Below are positions 40,800-50,255 of a stretch of 64,000 nucleotides of DNA, one piece after another; the first letter of the stretch is position 1; each line of letters begins with the position of its first letter. A program made the position numbers and the translations under genes. Source of the DNA: Pseudomonadota bacterium (GTDB lineage: Bacteria; Pseudomonadota; Alphaproteobacteria; Rhizobiales; Xanthobacteraceae); the NCBI GenBank assembly GCA_023387735.1, contig JAEWHP010000007.1, positions 35,559 to 99,558 of the forward strand. Direction: 5' to 3'. The notes beneath the pieces were generated by a model, which was given only the letters and a program-made list of their open reading frames with translations, had not been told where the DNA came from and ran no database searches.

Positions 40800-43052
40800 C
40801 TACGCCGGGATGTGCCGTGACGCGGCGAGCACGGCGAGCGCTTCGGCGAGTTTTTCGCGGTCGAGCGGCTTGATCAAAAATCCGTCCATGCCGGCCTCGA
40901 AGCAGGCGTAGCGATCCTCGACCAGCGTGTTGGCGGTGAGCGCCAGCACCGGCGTCCGGCGGTCGGGCTGGCCGGCTTCCATTTCCCGGATGCGCTTGGT
41001 GGTTTCGATGCCGTTGAGATTCGGCATCTGGATATCCATCAGCACGAGGTCGTAGGGACTGCCCGCGGATTTCGCTGACAGCCAGGATTCCAGCGCTTCG
41101 TTGCCGTCGGTGGTGATGACGGTGTGATGCCCGAGCTTCGCGAGCAGCGAGCGTATCAGCAGCGCGTTGATCTGGTTGTCTTCGGCGACCAGGATCGAGA
41201 GGCCCGGCGCGGACGGCGCAACGGGCGCGTCGACGGCATCCGCAGGTTCGATCAGCGGTTCGGCGGCAAGGCCTGGCGCGGCCACTTCAGGGGTCGCCAT
41301 CAGGCGCGCGGCAAGCGACGCCGCGCGCAGTGGCTTGACCAGGTAGCCGGTGAAGGCGGAGTTGGCCTGCGGGTGCAATTCGCTCCGCGTCGCCGGCGTG
41401 AACATCACGATGCGCTGCCTGGCATGAAGCCGCGCGGCCTCGCCGAGCCGCTCGATATCGGCAAGCCCAAGCGCGTGGTCGATCAGGATCGCGTGCCATG
41501 CCCGCTCGGGCAGCAGGGCCAGCGCGACATCGACATCCGAGACCATGCAGGTCTGGCCGCCCCAGCGCTGGAGCCGCCGCGCAGCGAGCGAGGCTTCGAT
41601 GCTTTCGGGCGAAACCAGCATGACGAACTGGCCGGAGAGGTCAGGCGCGGTGAAGGATTTCTGTTCGCCGTCAGCAGCCGCGAGCGGGATCGACACTTCG
41701 AAGGTCGAGCCGACATCCGGCTTGCTCTCCAGCGTGATGCGGCCGCCCATGCGCTTGACGATGCGGTCGGAGATGCTGAGGCCCAGCCCGGTGCCGCCAT
41801 AGCTGCGGGCGATGCGGTCGTCGGCCTGCTCGAACTCGCGGAAGATACGCGCCTGCGCCTCGGGGGCGATGCCGATGCCGGTGTCGCGGACCAGAAAACT
41901 GATCTCGTTGGGCCAGATGCCAGGCTCGACGATCAGGGCGACGCCGCCGGCCGAGGTGAACTTGATGGCGTTGCCGGCGAGATTGAGCAGCACCTGCCGG
42001 ATCCGAGCCGCGTCGCCGATCACCTGCGTCGGCAGCCGGTCGTCGACATAGGCGGCAATTTCGATCTTCTTCGCCTGCGCGCGGGGCGCCAGCAATTCGG
42101 TGATGTCCTCGATCAGGCCGGAAAGCGCGAACGGACGATGCTCGAGATCGAGCTTGCCGGCCTCGATCTTGGAATAGTCGAGCAGTTCCTCGATCAGCGC
42201 GAGCAGCGCGTCGCCGGAAGTCTTGACGGCCTTGACGTAGGTGGTCTGTTCAGGCGTCAGCGGCGTATCCATCAACAGCCCGCTCATGCCGATGATGCCG
42301 TTCAGCGGCGTGCGGATTTCGTGGCTCGCCATCGCGAGGAAGCGCGACTTGGCGCGGCTGGCGGCATCGGCCTGGTCGCGGGCCTCGGCCAATGCGCGCT
42401 CGCTTTCGGTGCGATCGGTGACGTCGCGGCCGACGCTCTGCATCTCGGCAGGGCCGCCGGCGTCGTTGCGGACAAGGCCCTCGCGCCACGCGATCCAGCG
42501 CGGGCCAAGCGGGCCTGCGACCTTCTGGTCGTGAACACGGGTGCCGTTCGATTCGAGCGCGGTATCGCCCTGTTCCAGGACCGCGAGCGTGGTGCGGCTG
42601 CCGATCAGCGCGCTGCGCGACGATTGCGCCAGCTCGCAATAGGCATCATTGGCGTAGCTGATGCAGCCTTCGGCGTCGCGCAGCACGATCAGGTCGCCCT
42701 GTGATTCAAACAGCAGGCGGGCGCGCTGCTCGGCTTCCTGCAACTCCCAGTTCCGGTCGGCCAGCACCTCGTTATGCAGCGCGATCTTGCGCATCTTCTT
42801 GCGGATCATGCGGATGCGAAAGCTCGTGGCCGCAAGCGCGACGCAGGCGATCGCAAACAGGAAGGCGACGCCGATCGCAAAATTGTGCGGATCGTAGCCG
42901 GAAGTCTCCGACCGGCTTCCGGCGATGAAGCCATAGGCGGCGCCGAATACGACGGAGAACACCATCAACGAACGAAGAGTGAAGGTGATCCACGGATGAC
43001 GGCGGGCGAAGCGGCGCAAGTGCAGTTTGATCCGGAAAGTCCGCCCCATCAT
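40800..43052 (-). CDS. Hybrid sensor histidine kinase with two receiver domains
   Basis: 750-residue membrane kinase. Two membrane segments (about 26-45 and 55-75) have only a very short loop between them, so sensing is probably cytoplasmic or in the membrane. Order: a PAS-like domain (FESQGDLIVLRDAEGCIS), HisKA with phospho-acceptor His244 in MASHEIRTPLNG, HATPase_c with NLAGNAIKFT, DTGIGI and GTGLGLSI, then two receivers. The last is complete, with D673 in DLVLMDIQMP. The first lacks the N-terminal acidic pair (LVSPES) although IDHALG keeps an Asp. No partner regulator is adjacent. Confidence 0.93.
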   Translation of the reverse strand: MMGRTFRIKLHLRRFARRHPWITFTLRSLMVFSVVFGAAYGFIAGSRSETSGYDPHNFAIGVAFLFAIACVALAATSFRIRMIRKKMRKIALHNEVLADRNWELQEAEQRARLLFESQGDLIVLRDAEGCISYANDAYCELAQSSRSALIGSRTTLAVLEQGDTALESNGTRVHDQKVAGPLGPRWIAWREGLVRNDAGGPAEMQSVGRDVTDRTESERALAEARDQADAASRAKSRFLAMASHEIRTPLNGIIGMSGLLMDTPLTPEQTTYVKAVKTSGDALLALIEELLDYSKIEAGKLDLEHRPFALSGLIEDITELLAPRAQAKKIEIAAYVDDRLPTQVIGDAARIRQVLLNLAGNAIKFTSAGGVALIVEPGIWPNEISFLVRDTGIGIAPEAQARIFREFEQADDRIARSYGGTGLGLSISDRIVKRMGGRITLESKPDVGSTFEVSIPLAAADGEQKSFTAPDLSGQFVMLVSPESIEASLAARRLQRWGGQTCMVSDVDVALALLPERAWHAILIDHALGLADIERLGEAARLHARQRIVMFTPATRSELHPQANSAFTGYLVKPLRAASLAARLMATPEVAAPGLAAEPLIEPADAVDAPVAPSAPGLSILVAEDNQINALLIRSLLAKLGHHTVITTDGNEALESWLSAKSAGSPYDLVLMDIQMPNLNGIETTKRIREMEAGQPDRRTPVLALTANTLVEDRYACFEAGMDGFLIKPLDREKLAEALAVLAASRHIPA

Positions 43053-43195
43053 CGCCAATGACCCTGAAATTGTTGCTTGAACTGAGGCGTCCCGATTCGC
43101 CGCGTGATTGAGGCAGACGATGCGTCGCCGAGATTGCAAAGTGTTTGAGGCCGCGTTCGCTAGTTCGTCGCAATGAGAACTGGGTAAACGAAATA

Positions 43196-43663
43196 TTAAA
43201 GCGCGGCCGCCGCGACGCGGTGGCGTTCGCCGCGGGCGCCGACGATCAGCGCGGCGGCATCGCGCACCGAAAAGCTCTTCGAGCTGACGAAGACCCGGTA
43301 GTCCGCAGGGCCGTCCTTCGAGAGATGGATCACGGGTTCGGCCGCCGAGGGATTTTGCGAGATCGCGACCAGTTGTGGCGGTGCGGCGCCCTCGCAGGCA
43401 CCTGCTTCCGTGCTGTCGAAATCGTCGATCACGGTGAAGTCGGCGGCTTCCGCGCTGTCCGAGATCTGCACCCGCACCGTTGCGCGGGCGGGATCGCTGG
43501 TAAAACTGACCTGACGATGCGCCTGCCAGGAGAGCATGGCGATCTGGACCGATGTGCCTAAGATCTCGATGCAGGGCCGCGGACCGGTCAACAACTCGCC
43601 GCGCGCAAACACGGCGGCAACGGTCAACGGAATCACCGCGGCGAGAGCCTTCAAACGCAACAT
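43196..43663 (-). CDS. Secreted hypothetical protein
   Basis: 155 residues from the ATG at 43663, with an obvious N-terminal hydrophobic segment (LKALAAVIPLTVAAVFARG), so probably exported or membrane-anchored. The rest shows alternating beta-type segments (QVSFTSDPARATVRVQIS, VFVSSKSFSVRDAAALIV) and two Cys. I do not recognise a family. It lies between comM and the hybrid kinase with gaps of 114 and 143 bases. Confidence 0.65.
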   Translation of the reverse strand: MLRLKALAAVIPLTVAAVFARGELLTGPRPCIEILGTSVQIAMLSWQAHRQVSFTSDPARATVRVQISDSAEAADFTVIDDFDSTEAGACEGAAPPQLVAISQNPSAAEPVIHLSKDGPADYRVFVSSKSFSVRDAAALIVGARGERHRVAAAAL

Positions 43664-43777
43664 GACACGCAACCCACTCGACAACAGCCCGCGACAACGG
43701 GCCTATGGTTGGCAGAGGGTAAACGGAAGTAGTTACCGGTGTGTTGATGGGGGGCGTATTTCTACGGTGAGGCGTCA

Positions 43778-45316
43778 TCACGCCGCCCTTCTCAAATCCT
43801 CGGCCAATGCACGATACGACAGCGCCTCCGCCAGGTGCAGCCGGCCGATCTTTTCCGCGCTGTCGAGGTCGGCCAGCGTGCGCGCGACGCGCAGCACGCG
43901 GTGGTAGCCGCGCGCGGTGAGCTTCATGGTTTCCGCAGCATCGCGCAGCAGTTTTTGTCCCTGTGAGTCCGGTTGTGCGATCGTATCCAGCAGCGAGGCC
44001 GGCGCTTCGGCGTTGGTGCGGATGTGCGGCATGCCGACGGCAACATAGCGCGCGAGCTGGACGTCGCGCGCGGCGGCGACGCGGGCGGCGACTTCCGCCG
44101 AGCCTTCGGCGGGCGGCGGCAGGATCAGGTCGGCGGCGGTCACGGCGGGGACCTCGATGCGCAGATCGATGCGGTCCATCAGCGGGCCCGAAATGCGCAT
44201 CTGATAGTCCGCCGTGCAGCGGTCGACGCGGCCGCGCTTGCAGCTATAGCCGGGCTCGTAGGCATGGCCGCAACGGCACGGGTTCATCGCCGCGACCAGC
44301 ATGAAGCGGGCAGGGTAGGTCACGCGATGGTTGGCGCGGGATACCGAGACCTGGCCGTTCTCCAGCGGCTGGCGCAGCGAGTCCAGCACGCGCGGATCGA
44401 ACTCCGGCAGTTCGTCGAGGAACAGCACGCCCTGGTGCGCCAGCGAAATCTCGCCGGGCTTGGCGCGCATGCCGCCGCCGGTCAGCGCAGCCATGCTGGC
44501 GGAATGATGGGGGCTGCGGAACGGCCGCCGCGCGGTCAATGCGCCGTCGCGGATTTCGCCGGCGACGGAGGCGATCATCGAGACCTCCAGCAGTTCAGAA
44601 GGCGACAGCGGCGGCAGGATCGAAGGCAGCCGTGCTGCCAGCATTGACTTGCCGGCGCCGGGCGAGCCGATCATCAACAAATGATGCCCGCCGGCGGCGG
44701 CGATCTCCAGCGCGCGCTTGGCGCTTTCCTGGCCCTTGATGTCGCGCAGATCGAGATGCGTCGCTTCCGCTTCGTGCACTCTCGGCTGCGGGCGCGACAG
44801 CACCTGCGTGCCTTTGAAGTGGTTGGCGATCTGGATCAACGATTTTGCCGCGATGATCTGGATGTCCGGGCTTGCCCAGGCCGCCTCCGTGCCGCACGCC
44901 GCGGGGCAGATCAGACCTTCCTCGCGCGAATTCGCCCCGATCGCCGCCGGCAATACGCCCGCGACCGCCGCGATCGATCCATCGAGCCCGAGTTCGCCGA
45001 GCACGGTAAAACCATTGAGCGCGTCCGGCGGAATCGCGCCGATCGCCGCCATCAGGCCGAGCGCGATCGGCAGGTCGTAATGGCTGCCTTCCTTCGGCAG
45101 GTCGGCCGGCGCCAGATTGACGGTGATCCGCCGCGCCGGCAGCGCCAGCCCCGAGGCAATCAGCGCCGAACGGACCCGCTCCCGCGCCTCGGACACCGCC
45201 TTGTCGGGGAGGCCAACGATCGCAAACGCCGGCAGTCCAGGCGCGACCTGCACCTGCACGTCGACCGCGCGGGCCTCGATCCCCTCAAAGGCTACCGTAG
45301 AAACCCGCTGAACCAT
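43778..45316 (-). CDS. comM: YifB/ComM-family Mg-chelatase-like AAA+ ATPase
   Basis: 512-residue helicase-like AAA+ protein. ComM drives branch migration in natural transformation; the family is widespread also in non-competent bacteria. An N-terminal Lon-like domain (RRITVNLAPADLPKEGSHYD) is followed by an AAA+ core with Walker A in MIGSPGAGKSMLAARLP, and GVLFLDELPEF gives Walker B. CKRGRVDRC adds cysteines in the usual zinc-binding loop, and a C-terminal helical domain ends LSYRALAEDL. No other competence gene is near. Confidence 0.95.
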   Translation of the reverse strand: MVQRVSTVAFEGIEARAVDVQVQVAPGLPAFAIVGLPDKAVSEARERVRSALIASGLALPARRITVNLAPADLPKEGSHYDLPIALGLMAAIGAIPPDALNGFTVLGELGLDGSIAAVAGVLPAAIGANSREEGLICPAACGTEAAWASPDIQIIAAKSLIQIANHFKGTQVLSRPQPRVHEAEATHLDLRDIKGQESAKRALEIAAAGGHHLLMIGSPGAGKSMLAARLPSILPPLSPSELLEVSMIASVAGEIRDGALTARRPFRSPHHSASMAALTGGGMRAKPGEISLAHQGVLFLDELPEFDPRVLDSLRQPLENGQVSVSRANHRVTYPARFMLVAAMNPCRCGHAYEPGYSCKRGRVDRCTADYQMRISGPLMDRIDLRIEVPAVTAADLILPPPAEGSAEVAARVAAARDVQLARYVAVGMPHIRTNAEAPASLLDTIAQPDSQGQKLLRDAAETMKLTARGYHRVLRVARTLADLDSAEKIGRLHLAEALSYRALAEDLRRAA

Positions 45317-45522
45317 GCCTGCCCCTCAAGACGCAATTAAAGGTAGCGGCGAACCGGCCGAGAAGTCAAGAACATTACGTGAACATGGGTTTCCGCCGAA
45401 TTGCCGATTACCGTCGCCTCTCAGGGTTTTCCGCAGGTTGTCGGGCGGCGGAGGGCAACGTAGTAAAACCTCACGCGTCTGCGCACGGGCGTCGAGCAAC
45501 CCGCAGCCATTGGGGAAATCAC

Positions 45523-45993
45523 ATGTCGAAAATCTGCCTTGCCGCGGCTCTGTGCGCGATCGCGACCGCATTTTCGGCGCCCGCATTCGCCCAGGCCCAG
45601 CCGGTTCGGGTCGGCGGATTGACCTGTGACGCAGCGCCTCGCGTCGGACTGGTCGTCGGCTCGCGGCAGAATTTGCGATGCGTGTTTCGCTCAAATGCGA
45701 CCGGCCGCACCTACAATTACACGGGGACGATCGGCCGGATCGGGCTCGATGTCGGGATTACCGGCGGCGGGCGATTGTTCTGGGGCGTGTTCGCGCCGAC
45801 CTCGCGCGTGGGCTATGGCGTGCTGCGCGGAACCTATGTCGGCGCCAGCGGCAACGCCTCGATCGGTCTGGGCCTCGGCGCCAACGTCCTCGTCGGCGGA
45901 TCCAATCGAACGATTTCGCTGCAGCCCCTGTCGGTCGAAGGCCAGGTGGGTATCAATCTTGCGCTGGGTGTGGCGCGCCTGACGCTCCGATAA
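45523..45993 (+). CDS. DUF992 exported protein
   Basis: 156-residue protein with signal peptide (LAAALCAIATAFSAPAFAQA) and a mature beta-rich DUF992 domain beginning VGGLTCDAAPRVGLVVGSRQN. The two cysteines (in LTCD and LRCVF) may form a disulfide. Start ATG 45523 after GGGGAAA. Function unknown; DUF992 proteins are found mainly in Rhizobiales. 29 bases before the patatin-like lipoprotein gene, so the two may be cotranscribed. Confidence 0.85.
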   Translation: MSKICLAAALCAIATAFSAPAFAQAQPVRVGGLTCDAAPRVGLVVGSRQNLRCVFRSNATGRTYNYTGTIGRIGLDVGITGGGRLFWGVFAPTSRVGYGVLRGTYVGASGNASIGLGLGANVLVGGSNRTISLQPLSVEGQVGINLALGVARLTLR

Positions 45994-46022
45994 TCTTGAG
46001 TCTTCTGCAGCGAGGAACTTGC

Positions 46023-47420
46023 GTGAGAACGTCGGGTATGCGGGCGAAGATATTGCCTGTATTGGCGCTCGCGTGTGTCGTCCTGCTTGCAGGGTGCGCC
46101 ACGGTCTACAATCTGCCCGGCAATGTACCGCTCGGCGAAGCGCTCGCCGACAACAATTTCGGCCGGGAGGTTCCAAACCTCGACGACGACGTGCTGCTGG
46201 CGCTGTCGTTCTCCGGCGGCGGTACTCGCGCGGCGGCCTATTCGTTCGGGGTCCTGACCGAACTCGAGCGTGCCCGCGCCGGGTCCAACAGGACGAAATC
46301 ACTGCTCGACCGCGTCGACTTCATCTCGGGGGTGTCGGGCGGGTCCGTGACGGCGGCGTATTTCGGCCTGAAGAAGCGGGCGGCGCTGAATGATTTCCGC
46401 GAACGCTTCCTGCTGCGAAATGCCGAGGAAGGCCTCAACACCAACGTTTCGCTAGGCAATATCGCCCGCGCCATCGGTGGCGGCGTCAACGACAGCCAGT
46501 TCACCAACTGGCTCGATGCCAACGTCTTCGACGGCGCGCGGTTCGACGCGCTTCGCGAGGACCGCCGGCCACGGGTCTGGATCAACGCCTCCGATATCTA
46601 TAACCGCACACCGTTCGTGTTCGGCAGAACCGCGTTCGACGCCCTGTGCAGCGATATCAGGCCCTACCGGGTCGCCGAAGCGGTCGCCGCCTCGGCCGCG
46701 GTGCCGCTGGCGTTTGCACCGATCGTGCTGGAGACGTTTCCGGGCGGTTGCACCAAGCAACTGCCGCCTTTGCTCGAACGTGCGCGTCATGATCCGCAGG
46801 CACAGCCGCTGCTGCGATCGTTTGCGGAAGCCAATGCGCGCTACCGCGACGGCTCGATGCGTTTCGTAAAGCTGCTCGATGGCGGCCTCGTCGACAATTT
46901 CGGCCTGTCCGGGTTCAGCATTGCGCTGATGGCGGCGCAGCGGCCGTTCGAGCCGATGACCGAGAGGCAGGCAGTGAGGGTGCGGCGCGTCATGTTCATC
47001 GTGGTCGATGCCGGCCGCGGCAATTCCAGCGATTTCGCGCAGCGGCTGGAGGGGCCGAGCGGCGTCGAACTGGTTTCCGCCGCAGCCTCCACCGCGATCG
47101 ACGCCAGCGTGCGGCTGAGCTACGCGGCGTTTTCCTCGCAGCTGAACGAATGGTCGGGCAGGGTGAAGCGCTGGCGTTGCAGCCTGTCGGCCGCCGAACG
47201 GACGCGCCTCGGTGTCGGCAGCAACTGGCGTTGCGGCGACGTCACCTTCTTCATCGAACGGCTCGGCTTCGAGCAGCTCGGTCCGGCGCGGGCGGGCATC
47301 CTCGAGGCGATCCCGACGCGGTTTGTCTTGCCGGCCGACCAGATCGATCTGCTGATCCAGGGCGGCGCCGACACGCTGCGTGAGAGCCGGGCCTATCAAA
47401 CCTTTCGGAAAGGTCTGTAA
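46023..47420 (+). CDS. Patatin-like phospholipase lipoprotein
   Basis: 465-residue lipoprotein. GTG at 46023 is chosen because GAGGAA lies six bases upstream; an ATG at 46038 is the alternative. The lipobox LLAGC (Cys25) predicts lipid attachment. The patatin domain shows the oxyanion motif SGGGTR (64-69), nucleophile Ser105 in ISGVSGGSV, and the dyad Asp in LLDGGLVDNFGLSG. The family includes phospholipases A; the substrate is unknown. The C-terminal part carries two disulfide-type cysteines (RWRCS, NWRCGD). Confidence 0.88.
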   Translation: MRTSGMRAKILPVLALACVVLLAGCATVYNLPGNVPLGEALADNNFGREVPNLDDDVLLALSFSGGGTRAAAYSFGVLTELERARAGSNRTKSLLDRVDFISGVSGGSVTAAYFGLKKRAALNDFRERFLLRNAEEGLNTNVSLGNIARAIGGGVNDSQFTNWLDANVFDGARFDALREDRRPRVWINASDIYNRTPFVFGRTAFDALCSDIRPYRVAEAVAASAAVPLAFAPIVLETFPGGCTKQLPPLLERARHDPQAQPLLRSFAEANARYRDGSMRFVKLLDGGLVDNFGLSGFSIALMAAQRPFEPMTERQAVRVRRVMFIVVDAGRGNSSDFAQRLEGPSGVELVSAAASTAIDASVRLSYAAFSSQLNEWSGRVKRWRCSLSAAERTRLGVGSNWRCGDVTFFIERLGFEQLGPARAGILEAIPTRFVLPADQIDLLIQGGADTLRESRAYQTFRKGL

Positions 47421-47466
47421 GGCCCGCGCGAGCTGTGTTCGCCGTGCAGGATTGGCTATCGAACGA

Positions 47467-47778
47467 TCAATTCAGCTTCCCCGCCGCAATCGCCGCCGCG
47501 CCGCCTTGCGGCTGCTCGAGCATCTTCAACGCCGAATCCAGCGCGTTGCGCAGGTTGACGGCGGCGTTCTGGGTGCAGCGGAGGCGGCCGCAGGAGATGA
47601 ACTTGACCTCGGTCGAGCCATCCGGCTTCGGCACCAGGATGCGGGTAGCGAGTTCGATCTCGATCGAGCCGTTCATGGTGCCATAGGCGCCGACGATGTC
47701 GAAATAGACCAGCGGGGCGTTGGCGCCGGTGTCCTCGTAGACGAGGTCGCCTGGCTTGGTGGTCGGTTGGTCGGTCAA
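47467..47778 (-). CDS. Conserved hypothetical protein
   Basis: 103 residues from a TTG at 47778 with AGGGAG eight bases upstream. There is no signal peptide or membrane segment. Features are VYEDTGANAPLVYFDIVGAYG, SIEIELATRILVPKPDGS and CGRLRCTQNAAVNLRNALD, then a helical tail. I do not recognise a family, though it looks like a real conserved small protein of the group. 145 bases downstream of the metallo-beta-lactamase gene. Confidence 0.7.
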   Translation of the reverse strand: MTDQPTTKPGDLVYEDTGANAPLVYFDIVGAYGTMNGSIEIELATRILVPKPDGSTEVKFISCGRLRCTQNAAVNLRNALDSALKMLEQPQGGAAAIAAGKLN

Positions 47779-47888
47779 TGAGTTCTCCCTGTTCGCGTAA
47801 GGTCAGGACTGTTCGATACCTGCTTACGCGAAACCGGAAGCCCGCCCTAGTGGCGTTCGATCCTGATTGATCAGAAGCTTGGGCACGG

Positions 47889-47913
47889 GGGGCGGCTGGT
47901 GAACAACCGCCCC
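47889..47913 (-). terminator. Possible terminator hairpin
   Basis: A 10-bp stem (47889-47898 with 47904-47913, one G-U pair) with a 5-base loop lies just past the stop of the metallo-beta-lactamase-fold gene on the minus strand. There is no T tract, so any termination is weak or Rho-assisted. Confidence 0.4.
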
Positions 47914-47923
47914 AATGCATTCC

Positions 47924-48907
47924 CTAGAGGTTCATCACCATCGCCGCCGGATAGTAATGGAACCCATCGCTCGTCTTGGCGATGTGGCCGAAGCCGGGCC
48001 AGTTGAAGTGATAGGACATGACCGGGGTCTTGCTGGTCGCGATCATGTCGAGCAATTTCACCCGCGTGTCCGCCGCCTGCTTCGGATCGCTGTCGTACGA
48101 GAACTGCATCCGCGGCTTTTCGAGCAGCAGCACGGCGTGGTGCGTGAGGTCGCCGAGGAACGCAAAGGACTTGCCGGCCGACGTCACCATGAAGATGGTG
48201 TGACCGACGGTGTGGCCGGGCGCGGCGATCGCCTGCACGCCGGGCAAAAATTCCTGGCCGTCCTTGATGAACACGATGCGATCGCGCACCGGCATCAGGT
48301 TCTTGCGGGCGTGGATCACGAAATCCTTCAAGGGACTGCCGAGCTTGCCTTCATCGGTCCAGAAGTCGAAGTCGCTCTGGGTGATGTAGACCTGCGCGTT
48401 CGGGAATAGCGGCTTGTCGTCGGCGCCGACGAGGCCGCCGATGTGATCGATGTGGGCGTGCGAGCACACCACGGCGTCGATGTCGCCCGGCTTGATGCCG
48501 GCCTCCGCCATGCTCTTCTGCTGGCGGCCGGTGGTCGGACCGAACGCTTTCGAGGTGCCCATGCCGGTGTCGAACAGGATCAGCTTGTCGCCTGTGTTGA
48601 CGATCGGCGAGTTCTGCTCGAGCACGACATTGTCGGGATTGAGGAAGTTGTCGGAGAGCATTTTGCGCACTTCTTCATCGGGCACGCCGACGAAGGTACC
48701 CTTGGGCGGGCCGAGCGGCAGCGGGCCGTCGGAAACCACGGTCACTTCGGCGTCGCCGACAACGAGCCGGTGCCAGTAGGGCGTCTGCGTGCCGAGTTTC
48801 GGCGCTTTCGCCAGCGCGCTGCCGCCGAGCATGGTCGATGCGCCCAGACCTGCACCGAGACCGGCGCCAAGCGCAAGCAGGGACCGTCGCGAAAGATTCG
48901 TCGTCAT
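47924..48907 (-). CDS. Tat-exported metallo-beta-lactamase-fold hydrolase
   Basis: 327 residues from the ATG at 48907 (GGAGGAAG upstream). The N-terminus NLSRRSLLALGAG is a twin-arginine signal (R7-R8), so the folded protein is probably exported with its metals bound. The zinc site is present: CSHAHIDHIGG (HxHxDH), GHTVGH and LGDLTHHAV. This MBL subgroup includes quorum-quenching lactonases and other esterases; the substrate is not assignable. Nothing in the neighbours indicates a pathway. Confidence 0.88.
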   Translation of the reverse strand: MTTNLSRRSLLALGAGLGAGLGASTMLGGSALAKAPKLGTQTPYWHRLVVGDAEVTVVSDGPLPLGPPKGTFVGVPDEEVRKMLSDNFLNPDNVVLEQNSPIVNTGDKLILFDTGMGTSKAFGPTTGRQQKSMAEAGIKPGDIDAVVCSHAHIDHIGGLVGADDKPLFPNAQVYITQSDFDFWTDEGKLGSPLKDFVIHARKNLMPVRDRIVFIKDGQEFLPGVQAIAAPGHTVGHTIFMVTSAGKSFAFLGDLTHHAVLLLEKPRMQFSYDSDPKQAADTRVKLLDMIATSKTPVMSYHFNWPGFGHIAKTSDGFHYYPAAMVMNL

Positions 48908-49165
48908 GCGTCTTCCTCCACTGTTTTTATGAATTGCAGTATGTGCCCCGGATAGATTCATCCGTGGGTACAAGCTGCGCCCGCTTCCGGGAATTGGCAA
49001 GTGGAATGAGCCTGGAGGAGAGATTGCAAAACGGATCGCCGGACGTGGCGCGGTTTCACGCACGCCACGTCTTCGCGATAGTATGCCGGCTGGTGCTGCG
49101 CCGCACGCCGCATCGTGCCGGGCGTTGTTTCGGAGAAAGAATTTCGACGATGGCCGCGCCGGTGG

Positions 49166-50110
49166 TTACCAGTCGTCGTAGTACCACTGCTCCCTCGGGT
49201 AATATCGCGGCCGCGCTGGCACGGGCGGCGGTTGATACGTCCGCTCCGGCCTCCGCACGACTGAAACCGGAGGCTTTGGTGGTGGTGGTGATGATGCCCT
49301 GGGCGGTACGGGCTGCTCGGGCGCTTTCGCGAGCGTCCGTTTCATTTCTTCCTGGCTGGCCTTGAGTTCGCCAATGGCTTTTGAATTGTCACTGGCCATT
49401 TGCTGCTGGTTGGCCCTGAGCTGTTCGATGTTCCGCTCCAGCGCCGCGAGGTCGCGCGCGATCTTTTGCAGCAGCTGGGCTTGATCGGGAGGCGCTGCGG
49501 CAGCGGGCGGCGCAGGGGCTGGCGCCGTGGCGGCGGGCGGTGCGGCCTCTTGCGGCGCGGTCTGCGCCTGGGCCAGCGATGTTGCTTGCGACGGCGTTGG
49601 CAGTGTCGATGCGGCCTGCGGGGTTGCCGGCAGTGGCGCGGTATCTGCAGAGGCCACCTGAACGAGGGCTGGCGCGGACTGCGCGGCAAGCGTCGGGCCT
49701 TCCGGCGGCGATGATGGCTTTGCGCCGAGCTGCGGCGCCCATCGGGTGACAATCCCGCCGCCATAGGCCGACAAGACCAGGGCGGTGACAACAAAGCCCG
49801 CCGCCATCAGTAAGGCCATCGGATTTCGGGACGCCGCTTTTGCCGGCGCTGGTTTCGGCGGGGCTACTTGCGGAGGCGGTGATTCTGCAGCGGGCGACGA
49901 CGCAGGCTGCGATGACGGCGCAGGTGCGGCCGCAGCCGGGCGCGGGGTATCGCCCTCGATTTTCGCAAGCCGTTCGCTCATCTCCGTGAGCTGTTCGTCG
50001 GCGCGCTTGATCTCTTCGTAGGCATGCGCCAGCCGTTCATCGGGGCGCCCGACCTGGGCATCGGCAGCCTTCGGGGCATCGCCTTCTTTCGGCGTCGGTG
50101 TGGAGTTCAC
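49166..50110 (-). CDS. Pro/Ala-rich single-pass membrane protein with coiled coils
   Basis: 314 residues from a GTG at 50110. Layout: an N-terminal cytoplasmic helix with heptad-like pattern (about 22-52), a Pro/Ala-rich linker, one membrane helix (about 98-118), a long Ala/Pro/Gln-rich stretch, a second coiled coil (about 205-255, LLQKIARDLAALERNIEQL), and an Arg/Pro/Tyr-rich end YYPREQWYYDDW. The plan recalls TolA-like or PopZ-type bridging proteins, but I recognise no family and assign no function. Low-complexity composition makes boundaries uncertain. Confidence 0.65.
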   Translation of the reverse strand: MNSTPTPKEGDAPKAADAQVGRPDERLAHAYEEIKRADEQLTEMSERLAKIEGDTPRPAAAAPAPSSQPASSPAAESPPPQVAPPKPAPAKAASRNPMALLMAAGFVVTALVLSAYGGGIVTRWAPQLGAKPSSPPEGPTLAAQSAPALVQVASADTAPLPATPQAASTLPTPSQATSLAQAQTAPQEAAPPAATAPAPAPPAAAAPPDQAQLLQKIARDLAALERNIEQLRANQQQMASDNSKAIGELKASQEEMKRTLAKAPEQPVPPRASSPPPPKPPVSVVRRPERTYQPPPVPARPRYYPREQWYYDDW

Positions 50111-50255
50111 TGGCGTTTACCTTACCCGGTCCAATGTCATCCGCAGATGGCTCTCCGTGCAGTCTTGTCCAAACAATGGCCGCATGATGGTAGAATACTG
50201 GATCATGCCGCGATAGCCTTAGAATCCGGTGACCATGCCGCGCGGTTAACCGGGC

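Noticed and set aside
41124..42704. 526-residue plus-strand open frame opposite the hybrid kinase
   Set aside because: Shadow frame; the minus-strand protein has every kinase motif.
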